Program-made: the position numbers and the translations under genes
From: Candidatus Alistipes faecavium
GTDB lineage: Bacteria > Bacteroidota > Bacteroidia > Bacteroidales > Rikenellaceae
Direction of reading: 5' to 3'
DNA: 64,000 bases
Assembly: GCA_019118605.1 (NCBI GenBank)
Contig: DWYP01000010.1
Location: 1-64,000, forward strand
Part shown: piece after piece, positions 56,316 to 64,000 of the stretch
Position numbering within the stretch: position 1 is the first letter of the stretch
Layout: each line of letters starts with the position of its first letter
Notes under the pieces: generated by a model
Told to the model about the DNA's origin: nothing
The model's database searches: none
What the model saw: the letters and a program-made list of their open reading frames with translations, nothing else

Positions 56316-57614
56316 ATGCAACCGCGCAGAGTCAATTTTCATACATTGGGCTGCAAGCTCAACTTTTCGGAGACCTCGACCCTTGCCCGCGAATTCGAGC
56401 GGGGCGGGTTCGTGCGCGTGGCGCCGACGGCCGAGGCCGACATATGCGTCATCAACAGCTGTTCGGTGACCGAGCATGCCGACAAGAAGTGCCGGAACCT
56501 GATCCGGCGGCTGCACCGCCGCAACCCGCAGGCGATCATTGCCGTGACGGGCTGCTACGCGCAGCTGAAGCCGCAGGAGATCGCGGCGATCGAGGGCGTG
56601 GATATAGTCCTGAGCAACAACGACAAGGGCGATTTATATAAACGGGTGGTCGAACTTTCGGGAAAGGGCCGCGCCCGGGTCTACAGCTGCGACACCGATT
56701 CGCTGACGTCGTTCTTCGCGGCCTTCTCGAGCGGCGACCGCACGCGGGCCTTCCTCAAGGTGCAGGACGGCTGCGACTACTGCTGCTCCTACTGCACGAT
56801 CCACTACGCCCGCGGGTCGAGCCGCAACCTTCCGATCGCCGAGTTGGTGGCCGAGGCGCGCGAGATTGCCGCCGGGGGCCAGAAGGAGATCGTCCTCACG
56901 GGCGTCAATACGGGCGACTTCGGCCGCACGACCGGCGAACGCTTCATCGACCTGCTGCGGGCGCTCGACGCCGTGGAGGGGATCGAGCGCTACCGCATCT
57001 CGTCGATCGAGCCGAATCTGCTCACCGACGAGATCCTCTCCTTCTGCGCCTCGTCGCGGAAGTTCCAGCACCACTTCCACATTCCGCTTCAGAGCGGCTC
57101 GGACCGTATCCTGGGGCTCATGCGGCGGCGCTACACCTCGGCGCGCTTCGCCGAGCGCATCGCCGCCGTGCGGCGGCTGATGCCCGACGCCTTCATCGGC
57201 ATCGACGTGATCGTCGGATTCCCCGGGGAGACGGAGGCCGATTTCCGCACGACGTACGACTTCCTCGCGGGGCTCGCACCGTCGTTCCTGCACATCTTCC
57301 CCTTCTCGGAGCGTCCCGGAACCCCGGCCGTCGACCTGCCCGGCAAGGTGCAGGCCTCGGTGGCCACGCGGCGCGTGGCCGAGCTCGAGGCGCTGTGCGA
57401 CCGCCTGCACGGGGCGTTCTGCGCCCGGGCCGTCGGGACGGAGGACGAGGTGCTCTTCGAAAGCACGCGCCGCGCAGGGATGATGTTCGGCTTCACGGGC
57501 GCCTATCGCCGCGTCAGGGTACCCTACGACGCCGCGCGCGTCAACACCATCTGCCGGGTGAAACTCCTCTCCATGGACGAATCTCATGATCTGATAGGGG
57601 AAATTCTGGATTAA
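56316..57614 (+). CDS. mtaB: tRNA t6A methylthiotransferase MtaB
   Basis: VNFHTLGCKLNFSETSTLAREF; VQDGCDYCCSYCTIHYARGSSR radical SAM CxxxCxxC. Confidence 0.93.
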   Translation: MQPRRVNFHTLGCKLNFSETSTLAREFERGGFVRVAPTAEADICVINSCSVTEHADKKCRNLIRRLHRRNPQAIIAVTGCYAQLKPQEIAAIEGVDIVLSNNDKGDLYKRVVELSGKGRARVYSCDTDSLTSFFAAFSSGDRTRAFLKVQDGCDYCCSYCTIHYARGSSRNLPIAELVAEAREIAAGGQKEIVLTGVNTGDFGRTTGERFIDLLRALDAVEGIERYRISSIEPNLLTDEILSFCASSRKFQHHFHIPLQSGSDRILGLMRRRYTSARFAERIAAVRRLMPDAFIGIDVIVGFPGETEADFRTTYDFLAGLAPSFLHIFPFSERPGTPAVDLPGKVQASVATRRVAELEALCDRLHGAFCARAVGTEDEVLFESTRRAGMMFGFTGAYRRVRVPYDAARVNTICRVKLLSMDESHDLIGEILD

Positions 57615-57736
57615 ATTGTTATATTTGCAGAAGTGTAGCCCTGCGCCGTGCGGCGGCGTTCCGCCGTGCAGCGCCCCGATTGCCGGAAAGGTGTCCGGCC
57701 GGGAGACGGGGCCTGGAAACGTAAATCGTTGACGAT

Positions 57737-58525
57737 ATGACAGGTATGCGCAAGCGAGTGACGGTAGGCTTTCTGAGCATCGTCTGTCTGCTGTTTTTCT
57801 CGGGTATGGTGTCGTTCCTCGAATTGAGCCACCTGAGCCGCGATACGGGCGAGATCCTCAAGGCCAACAAGCGCAACATCGAGCTGGCCAAGGAGATGCT
57901 CGATGCCGCCCACGAACAGAATATCGCGCTGATTCACCGCTCGGTCTTCGGCGACCGGAGCTACGACAGCCTCTGCCGCGCCTCGATGGAGCGGCTCGAG
58001 AACACGCTGCTCGTGGCGCAGAACGAGGCCCTCGAGAAGTCGTTCCTCGACTCGCTGGCCTTCGCGACGACCGAGCTGCGGCTGCTGACCGACAACTACC
58101 TCGCCTTCGGATCCCGGGATTCGGTGTCCGTAGCCGCCGGACAGACTCTCGACTCGCTCGGGAGGGTGTGGTACGACGACCAGTACGAAAGGGTGTACGG
58201 GCAGCTGACCTCGGCCATCAAGAGCTACATGACCTCCACGCAGAGCTCCCTGGCCCCGCGTGCCGAGCAGATGAAGAAAAATGCCTACCGGGCGGTGACC
58301 CCTGTGCTGATCTCGCTGGTCGTGATGATCGCCATCGTGCTGATGCTCTTCTACTTCATGTCGATCTACTGTGTGGCGCCCATCGAGCGGATGAACAAGG
58401 GCTTGGGCAACTACCTCACCTTCCGCGCGCCCTTCACGGTGAAGGGCGACCTGAAGGACGAGGTGCTGGAGCTCAAGGAGAAAATCGACCTGCTGATCAA
58501 GCAGGCCAAAACCCCGAAGGCGTGA
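57737..58525 (+). CDS. Chemoreceptor-like membrane protein (4HB_MCP-type sensor module) without a recognisable output domain
   Basis: TM1 (VGFLSIVCLLFFSGMVSFLEL), roughly 170-aa periplasmic helical region, TM2 (VTPVLISLVVMIAIVLMLFYFM), short HAMP-like tail ending KIDLLIKQAKTPKA. Confidence 0.65.
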   Translation: MTGMRKRVTVGFLSIVCLLFFSGMVSFLELSHLSRDTGEILKANKRNIELAKEMLDAAHEQNIALIHRSVFGDRSYDSLCRASMERLENTLLVAQNEALEKSFLDSLAFATTELRLLTDNYLAFGSRDSVSVAAGQTLDSLGRVWYDDQYERVYGQLTSAIKSYMTSTQSSLAPRAEQMKKNAYRAVTPVLISLVVMIAIVLMLFYFMSIYCVAPIERMNKGLGNYLTFRAPFTVKGDLKDEVLELKEKIDLLIKQAKTPKA

Positions 58526-58572
58526 CCCGGCAAGGGAATAACCGGATTTTTTAACTTGACAGGATTGCTGCG

Positions 58573-60018
58573 ATGCGGGTAGACGTTGTTTTGCGATATA
58601 TCGGAGTCGTGATGCTCTTCTTTGCATTCTTCATGCTGCTGTCGGCGGGGATCTCCTACGTCAGCGGCATGGATTCGGCATTTTATCCGCTGCTGCTCTC
58701 CTCGCTGCTCACGGCGCTGCTGGGCGCCTTCCCGCTGATTTTCGTGGGCAAGTGCGACCAGATCACCAACAAGGAGGGATTCTGCATCGTCGTGGGTGCG
58801 TGGCTCGTGGCATGCGTGGTGTCGATGTTCCCCTATCTGATCTGGGGCGGGGAGTTCAGCCTCGTGAACGCGTGGTTCGAGAGCGTCTCGGGCCTGACGA
58901 CCACCGGGTCGACGATTCTCATCGACGTCGAGGCGCTGCCGCGCGGACTGCTCTTCTGGCGCATGGCCTCGACGTGGATCGGCGGCATGGGCGTGGTGAT
59001 GTTCGCCCTTGTGGTGCTTCCGTCGATCGGCCGCAGCCGGATGATGCTCTCCAACGTGGAGCTCTCGACCATGGCCAAGGACAACTACCGCTACCGCTCG
59101 CAGATCGTCGTGCAGATCCTGCTCGTGGTCTATATCGGCCTGACGGCCGTCTCCACGGTGCTCCTCAAGCTGGCCGGGATGAACTGGTTCGACGCCCTGT
59201 GCCACGCCATGTCGGCCTGCGCGACGAGCGGATTCTCGACCAAGAACGCCAGCGTGGCCTATTTCAACAGCCCGGCGATCGATACGATCCTGATCCTGAC
59301 GATGATTATCGCGGGCATCCACTTCGGGCTGATCTACGCCACCGTGACCGGCAAGCGGAACAACATTTTCCGCTCGGAAGTCACGCGCTGGTACCTGGGC
59401 ATGTTCCTTGCCGGAGGCGTGCTGATCGCCATCAGCCTCTACGCCGCGGACATCTACCCCACGCTGGCCACCTCGTTCCGGCATGCGATGTTCCAGTTCG
59501 CCTCGCTGGTGTCGACGACCGGTTTCGCCACGGCCGATTCGAACACGTGGACGCCCTTCGCCACCATCCTGCTGATCTTCGGGTCGCTGGTGTGCGCCTG
59601 CGCGGGGTCTACGGCCGGAGGCATCAAGGTCAACCGCATGGTCCTAGCCGGAAAGATGATGAGCGCGCGCCTGAAACTCCAGCAGCATCCCAACGCCGTG
59701 ATCCGCATCCGGCTGGACGGCGTCATTCAGGACAACGAGGTGCTGCACTCCGTGATGATCTACATCGTGGCCTATCTGATGTTTTTGCTGTTGGGGACGA
59801 TTGCGGGGGCCTTGTTCGGCGTCGACCTGACGACCAGTTTCACCGGGTCGGTCGCTTCGATGGGCAACGTGGGACCGGGATTCGGCGAGGTCGGGTCGAT
59901 GGACAACTGGTCGGCGATGCCCGCGGCGTTCAAGGTCTCCAACACGCTGCTGATGCTGCTGGGCCGTCTGGAGATTTTCGGCCTCATACAGATCTTTTTC
60001 ATGAAATGGTGGAAATGA
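58573..60018 (+). CDS. trkH: TrkH family potassium uptake protein
   Basis: [54 protein letters not shown]. Confidence 0.96.
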   Translation: MRVDVVLRYIGVVMLFFAFFMLLSAGISYVSGMDSAFYPLLLSSLLTALLGAFPLIFVGKCDQITNKEGFCIVVGAWLVACVVSMFPYLIWGGEFSLVNAWFESVSGLTTTGSTILIDVEALPRGLLFWRMASTWIGGMGVVMFALVVLPSIGRSRMMLSNVELSTMAKDNYRYRSQIVVQILLVVYIGLTAVSTVLLKLAGMNWFDALCHAMSACATSGFSTKNASVAYFNSPAIDTILILTMIIAGIHFGLIYATVTGKRNNIFRSEVTRWYLGMFLAGGVLIAISLYAADIYPTLATSFRHAMFQFASLVSTTGFATADSNTWTPFATILLIFGSLVCACAGSTAGGIKVNRMVLAGKMMSARLKLQQHPNAVIRIRLDGVIQDNEVLHSVMIYIVAYLMFLLLGTIAGALFGVDLTTSFTGSVASMGNVGPGFGEVGSMDNWSAMPAAFKVSNTLLMLLGRLEIFGLIQIFFMKWWK

Positions 60019-61574
60019 GCAACAAGAATATGTATCGCAGAACCGTTATTCGCCTGATGCTGGGAGCGCTGCTGCTGGCATCCGGGGCCGCGCTCGCACA
60101 GCAGCCCCGCGTAGAACCCCGTATCGCCGGGCTCGAGGGCAACGAGGAGTACATGTCGCTGCTGCGCGAGGATGCGGCGCTGCGCCAGCGCGAGGATTCG
60201 GTCATGTTGGCGGTGGAGCGTCTGCGGGGACTGCTGCGCGAGGAGCCCGAACGGCGGCAGAACTATTCGCAGGAGATCCTCCGGCTCGAGGGCCAGATTT
60301 TCGACATCCGCAACGCCAAGGGACGCCTGATCGACCGCATCAACACCATCGAGCAGGAATGGGTGCTTGCGAACCTGAACAACGAGGCCGCCGTGCAGGT
60401 GCCGCTGCGTGCGGATCCCGGGGTGTCGATTCCCGATTCGCTGAAAGTCCGCAACCTGGTCGACAACCTCTATTTCCGGAGCCACCTTCCCGAAAGCGAC
60501 TATGCGGCGCTGCTGGAGTCGCAGCGTCTCGAGACCCGGGCCGGGGAGTATGCCGAACGTATCCTGTCCAACCATACGACGCTTTCCGACCTTGTCGACG
60601 CCTATGCGTCGGTGGAGACCGAATCCGAGGCGCTGGAGATCTACGCGCGCTACGACTCTCTGCAGCAGGTGAATGCCCGGCTGGCGGATTCGCTGCACGA
60701 GGCGTGGACGTTCATCTTCGACAACAAGAACTACGCCTACGGCTACGTGCTCGACGTGCTGGGTGCGGAGGATCTCCTGACGCGTGAGGAGGAAGCGCTT
60801 GCGAAGACCGTCCGGCGGATCACGTCGCTGCGCGGCGAAACGGCGTCGGACGCCCTGACCGACTACCTGCTGCGCAAGCGGATGCTCGTGGGCTATGAGG
60901 CCGCCGTGGCCGACCTGCTGACGCTCGACGCCGCACGCGATTCGCTGCAGGGCGTCGCCTCGGTGCTCGAGGGGATGGACTTCCAGCTTCCGCGGCTGGC
61001 CATCCGGGAGCGCTATTTCCTGGATTTCGACAGCGTGGCCTTCTCCTCGACGCCCAAATACTCCACGCAGCATCCGATCCCCGAGTGCAAGGTCTACGCC
61101 AACGGCACGATCTACCGCATCCTGCTCGGGACGTTCAACACCAAGCGTGCCGTTTCGACCTTCCGGGGCGCCTATCCGCTCTTCTACCTCATCAACGAGG
61201 ACAATAAGTGGTGCTACTATACGGGCGGTTTCGCCACGCTCGCCGAGGCCGAGGAGGCGCAGGCGCGGCTCAAGAAGCACGGATTCATCCGTCCGGAGAT
61301 CGTCGTGTGGACCGACGGCGTGGCGCGGAACCTCTCGCGGGATCCCGAGGCCGTGACGCAGGCGTTCCGGGTGGAAATCACCGGGGCGGAGGCGCTGTCG
61401 GATGCCGTCAAGGAGGCGATCTCCTCCCTGGCCGAGGGGTGCGAACTTTCGCGTGTGGGCCAGCTGTTCATCGTCGGGAGTTTCCACGACCGTGCGGTGG
61501 CCGACCGTCTTGCCGAAGCCATCCGCCAGGCCGACCCGTCTCTGAATGCGGAGGTTACCGCGATCGGGCAGTAG
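60015..61574 (+). CDS. Secreted SPOR-domain-like protein
   Basis: ATGA overlap with the trkH stop; signal peptide; SPOR-like YRILLGTFNTKRAVSTFRGAYPLFYLINEDNKWCYYTGGFATLAEAEEAQARLKKHGF. Confidence 0.75.
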   Translation: MSNKNMYRRTVIRLMLGALLLASGAALAQQPRVEPRIAGLEGNEEYMSLLREDAALRQREDSVMLAVERLRGLLREEPERRQNYSQEILRLEGQIFDIRNAKGRLIDRINTIEQEWVLANLNNEAAVQVPLRADPGVSIPDSLKVRNLVDNLYFRSHLPESDYAALLESQRLETRAGEYAERILSNHTTLSDLVDAYASVETESEALEIYARYDSLQQVNARLADSLHEAWTFIFDNKNYAYGYVLDVLGAEDLLTREEEALAKTVRRITSLRGETASDALTDYLLRKRMLVGYEAAVADLLTLDAARDSLQGVASVLEGMDFQLPRLAIRERYFLDFDSVAFSSTPKYSTQHPIPECKVYANGTIYRILLGTFNTKRAVSTFRGAYPLFYLINEDNKWCYYTGGFATLAEAEEAQARLKKHGFIRPEIVVWTDGVARNLSRDPEAVTQAFRVEITGAEALSDAVKEAISSLAEGCELSRVGQLFIVGSFHDRAVADRLAEAIRQADPSLNAEVTAIGQ

Positions 61575-61587
61575 CCGTGCCGTCCGA

Positions 61588-61643
61588 AAAGCCGGAATCC
61601 CGACGATTTTGTGAAGCGAATCGTCGGGATTCCGGCTTTTTTT
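61588..61643 (+). terminator. Strong Rho-independent terminator
   Basis: GCCGGAATCCCGACGATT...AATCGTCGGGATTCCGGC-T8. Confidence 0.95.
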
Positions 61644-61690
61644 GCTATCTTTAGGCCAATTATCATGCACACATTAAAAGGCTCTCGTCC

Positions 61691-62167
61691 ATGTTTTTCA
61701 TCATCCTGCTGATCTTCTTCGGGCTGCTGTTCCTGGTGGCCGAAGTGGTGCTGCTGCCGGGGGTGTCGATCGGCGCCCTGCTGTCGATGGTCTGCTACGG
61801 AAGTTCGATCTACCTCTCCTTCCGCGACCACGGAACCTCCACGGGCATCTGGGTCATTGTCGCGATTCTCGCGCTGTCGCTCCTCGCCGTTGTCATCTCG
61901 CTGCGGGCCAAGACGTGGCAGCGCTTTTCGCTGCGGCAGGAGATCCGCTCCTCGAGCATGCCCGTCACGCCTGCCGAGGAGCTGAAGGTCGGCGACCGCG
62001 GCACGACCGTCTCGCGCCTCTCGCCGATGGGCAAGGTCGAGATCGGCGGCAAGACCTATGAGGCCAAGTCGCAGGGCCCGTACGTTGATCCGCAGCGTAC
62101 GGTCGAGGTTGTGGGCTTCGAGAACTTCAGCGTCGTGGTGCGCCCGGTTGCGGACGCGCAGGCGTGA
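61691..62167 (+). CDS. NfeD family protein
   Basis: N-terminal TM segments then OB-fold-like GDRGTTVSRLSPMGKVEIGGKTYEAKSQGPYVDPQRTVEVV; adjacent to flotillin. Confidence 0.93.
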   Translation: MFFIILLIFFGLLFLVAEVVLLPGVSIGALLSMVCYGSSIYLSFRDHGTSTGIWVIVAILALSLLAVVISLRAKTWQRFSLRQEIRSSSMPVTPAEELKVGDRGTTVSRLSPMGKVEIGGKTYEAKSQGPYVDPQRTVEVVGFENFSVVVRPVADAQA

Positions 62168-62169
62168 CC

Positions 62170-62223
62170 GGCCCCGGCGCGATCCGGCCGCAACTGTGAA
62201 CCGCCCCGGCGCGATCCGGCCGC
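62170..62223 (+). repeat. 22-bp direct repeat, 32-bp period, two copies
   Basis: GCCCCGGCGCGATCCGGCCGCA at 62170 and 62202. Confidence 0.9.
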
Positions 62224-62374
62224 AGCCTGTTTGAAAAGCCGGAGAGCATCCCGCGCGGAGACTGTTCGAGGGGTGTTGCCCGCCCCGGCGGAAAACTGTC
62301 CGAATACCGCACGGTTGCGCGGCCGCAGGATCTAAACCATAAGATGAAATATTTTATATAAAATACTGAAAGTT

Positions 62375-63340
62375 ATGGAAATAGGATTTATTGCACTGAT
62401 CGTCTTCGTGGCGCTGGTTGCCATCTGGCTCGTCTTCTACTTCATCCCCGTAGGGCTGTGGTTCTCGGCCCTGGTCTCGGGCGTGCGGATCAGTCTGCTG
62501 CAGCTCGTGCTGATGCGCTGGCGCAAGGTGCCTCCCTCGACGATCGTCTCGTCGATGATCGAGAGCACGAAGGCCGGGCTGATGCTCAACCCCAACGAGC
62601 TCGAGGCGCACTACCTGGCCGGCGGCAACGTGACCAACGTCGTGCACGCCCTCGTTTCGGCCCAGAAGGCCAACATCCTCCTCGACTTCAAGATGGCCAC
62701 GGCCATCGACCTCGCGGGCCGCGACGTCTTCGAGGCCGTGCAGATGTCCGTGAACCCCAAGGTCATCAACACGCCTCCCGTGGCGGCCGTGGCCAAGGAC
62801 GGCATCCAGCTGATCGCCAAGGCCCGCGTGACGGTGCGCGCGAACATCAAGCAGCTGGTCGGCGGCGCCGGTGAGGAAACCGTGCTGGCGCGTGTGGGCG
62901 AAGGCATCGTCTCGTCGATCGGCTCGGCCGAGTCGCACAAGATCGTGCTCGAGAACCCCGATTCCATCTCGCGCGTGGTGCTCGACAAGGGCCTCGACGC
63001 CGGGACGGCCTACGAGATCCTGTCGATCGATATCGCCGACATCGACGTGGGCAAGAACATCGGCGCGCAGCTGCAGATGGACCAGGCGCAGGCCGACAAG
63101 AACATCGCTCAGGCCAAGGCCGAGGAGCGGCGTGCGATGGCCGTGGCCCTCGAGCAGGAGAACAGGGCCAAGGCACAGGATGCCCGGGCCAAGGTGATCC
63201 TTGCCGAGGCGGAGGTGCCGCTGGCCATGGCCGAGGCGTTCCGCAACGGAAACCTCGGGATCATGGACTACTACAAGATGAAAAACATCATGGCCGATAC
63301 CTCGATGCGCGAGTCGATCGCCCGGCCCGAGAAGAAATAA
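62375..63340 (+). CDS. floA: Flotillin-like FloA (UPF0365) protein
   Basis: [67 protein letters not shown]. Confidence 0.96.
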   Translation: MEIGFIALIVFVALVAIWLVFYFIPVGLWFSALVSGVRISLLQLVLMRWRKVPPSTIVSSMIESTKAGLMLNPNELEAHYLAGGNVTNVVHALVSAQKANILLDFKMATAIDLAGRDVFEAVQMSVNPKVINTPPVAAVAKDGIQLIAKARVTVRANIKQLVGGAGEETVLARVGEGIVSSIGSAESHKIVLENPDSISRVVLDKGLDAGTAYEILSIDIADIDVGKNIGAQLQMDQAQADKNIAQAKAEERRAMAVALEQENRAKAQDARAKVILAEAEVPLAMAEAFRNGNLGIMDYYKMKNIMADTSMRESIARPEKK

Positions 63341-63402
63341 TCCGTAAACCGTCCGACGGGGTGCGCCGCAACCGCACTCCGTCCCTTTTTATGTCTGTCG
63401 AT

Positions 63403-64000
63403 ATGAAAAAAATCCTTTCGATTCTGTTTTTCGTGTGCCTCGTGTCGGCGGCCTCGGCGGCCCGGATCGACACGGTGGAGGTGCACAGCGCCGCGATGCA
63501 GCGCGGGATCCCGGCCCTTGTGGTGGTTCCCGAGGCGGCAGCGGAGCGTCCGCTGCCGGTGTTATACCTGCTGCACGGATTCGGCGGCTCCTATACGGCC
63601 TGGCAGGGCATCACCGACCTGCGTCCGCTGTCGGAGAGCTATTCGATGATCGTCGTATGCCCCGACGGGGAGAACAGCTGGTACTGGGACAGCCCGATGA
63701 ATCCGGCCGTGCGTTTCGAGACCTTCGTGTCGCAGGAGCTCCCCGCGTGGGTCGACGCGCACTACCCCACGGTTGCCGGACGTGAGGGGCGCGCGGTCGC
63801 CGGGTTGAGCATGGGCGGCCACGGGGCCCTGTGGCTCGGGATCCGCCACCGCGACATCTTCGGGGCCGCGGGCTCGATGTCGGGAGGCGTGGACATCCGC
63901 CCCTTCCCCGATTCGTGGCTCATGAAGGAGCAGCTCGGCGCGCAGAACGAGCACCCCGAGAACTGGGAGAGCCATACGGTAATCAACCAGGTCGACTCGC
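63403..64000 (+). CDS. Esterase family protein (S-formylglutathione hydrolase/Est-A like), 3' truncated by window
   Basis: MKKILSILFFVCLVSAASA signal; VLYLLHGFGGSYTAW; VAGLSMGGHGALWLGIRH (GLSMGG nucleophile elbow). Absent from the ORF track because it has no stop in the window. Confidence 0.9.
   Translation, partial: MKKILSILFFVCLVSAASAARIDTVEVHSAAMQRGIPALVVVPEAAAERPLPVLYLLHGFGGSYTAWQGITDLRPLSESYSMIVVCPDGENSWYWDSPMNPAVRFETFVSQELPAWVDAHYPTVAGREGRAVAGLSMGGHGALWLGIRHRDIFGAAGSMSGGVDIRPFPDSWLMKEQLGAQNEHPENWESHTVINQVDS

Noticed and set aside
1-64000. tRNA, rRNA, tmRNA, RNase P RNA or known riboswitches
   Set aside because: None recognised by eye. tRNAscan-SE and Infernal/Rfam would be the decisive checks.

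Overview
This 64 kb window is GC-rich Bacteroidota chromosome. It looks Alistipes-like, judging from the TAnnTTTG-type promoters, gene content and codon usage; this is inference, as no database was searched. It is mostly housekeeping: rel, recA, bcp, dnaA, a phosphohexomutase, a BlaI/M56 pair, uvrA, lepB, dapB, truA, lpd, proC, ddl, nadD, gmk, serC-serA-DUF1015, a 2-oxoacid:ferredoxin oxidoreductase operon, fmt, ribBA, an LptF/G permease, mtaB, trkH and a flotillin-like gene. I saw no rRNA, tRNA, CRISPR array or canonical IS. The strongest unexplained signal is a modular repeat family in two islands (about 31380-32620 and 38504-39073). Both islands lie between convergent gene 3' ends. They are built from hairpin modules whose stems show compensatory changes between copies and whose loops vary. 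Other notable items: (i) a 61-bp promoter plus start codon of an XRE regulator, copied exactly 1.7 kb away and flanked by 13-bp direct repeats; (ii) an 89-bp tandem repeat that triplicates a Bacteroidota promoter; (iii) an alpha/beta hydrolase interrupted at a C7 tract; (iv) a 30-bp perfect palindrome in the dapB leader; (v) a 10/11-bp frame-shifting tandem repeat inside an AlbA_2-type ATP-binding gene; (vi) a NadD protein with a TPR-like C-terminal extension.
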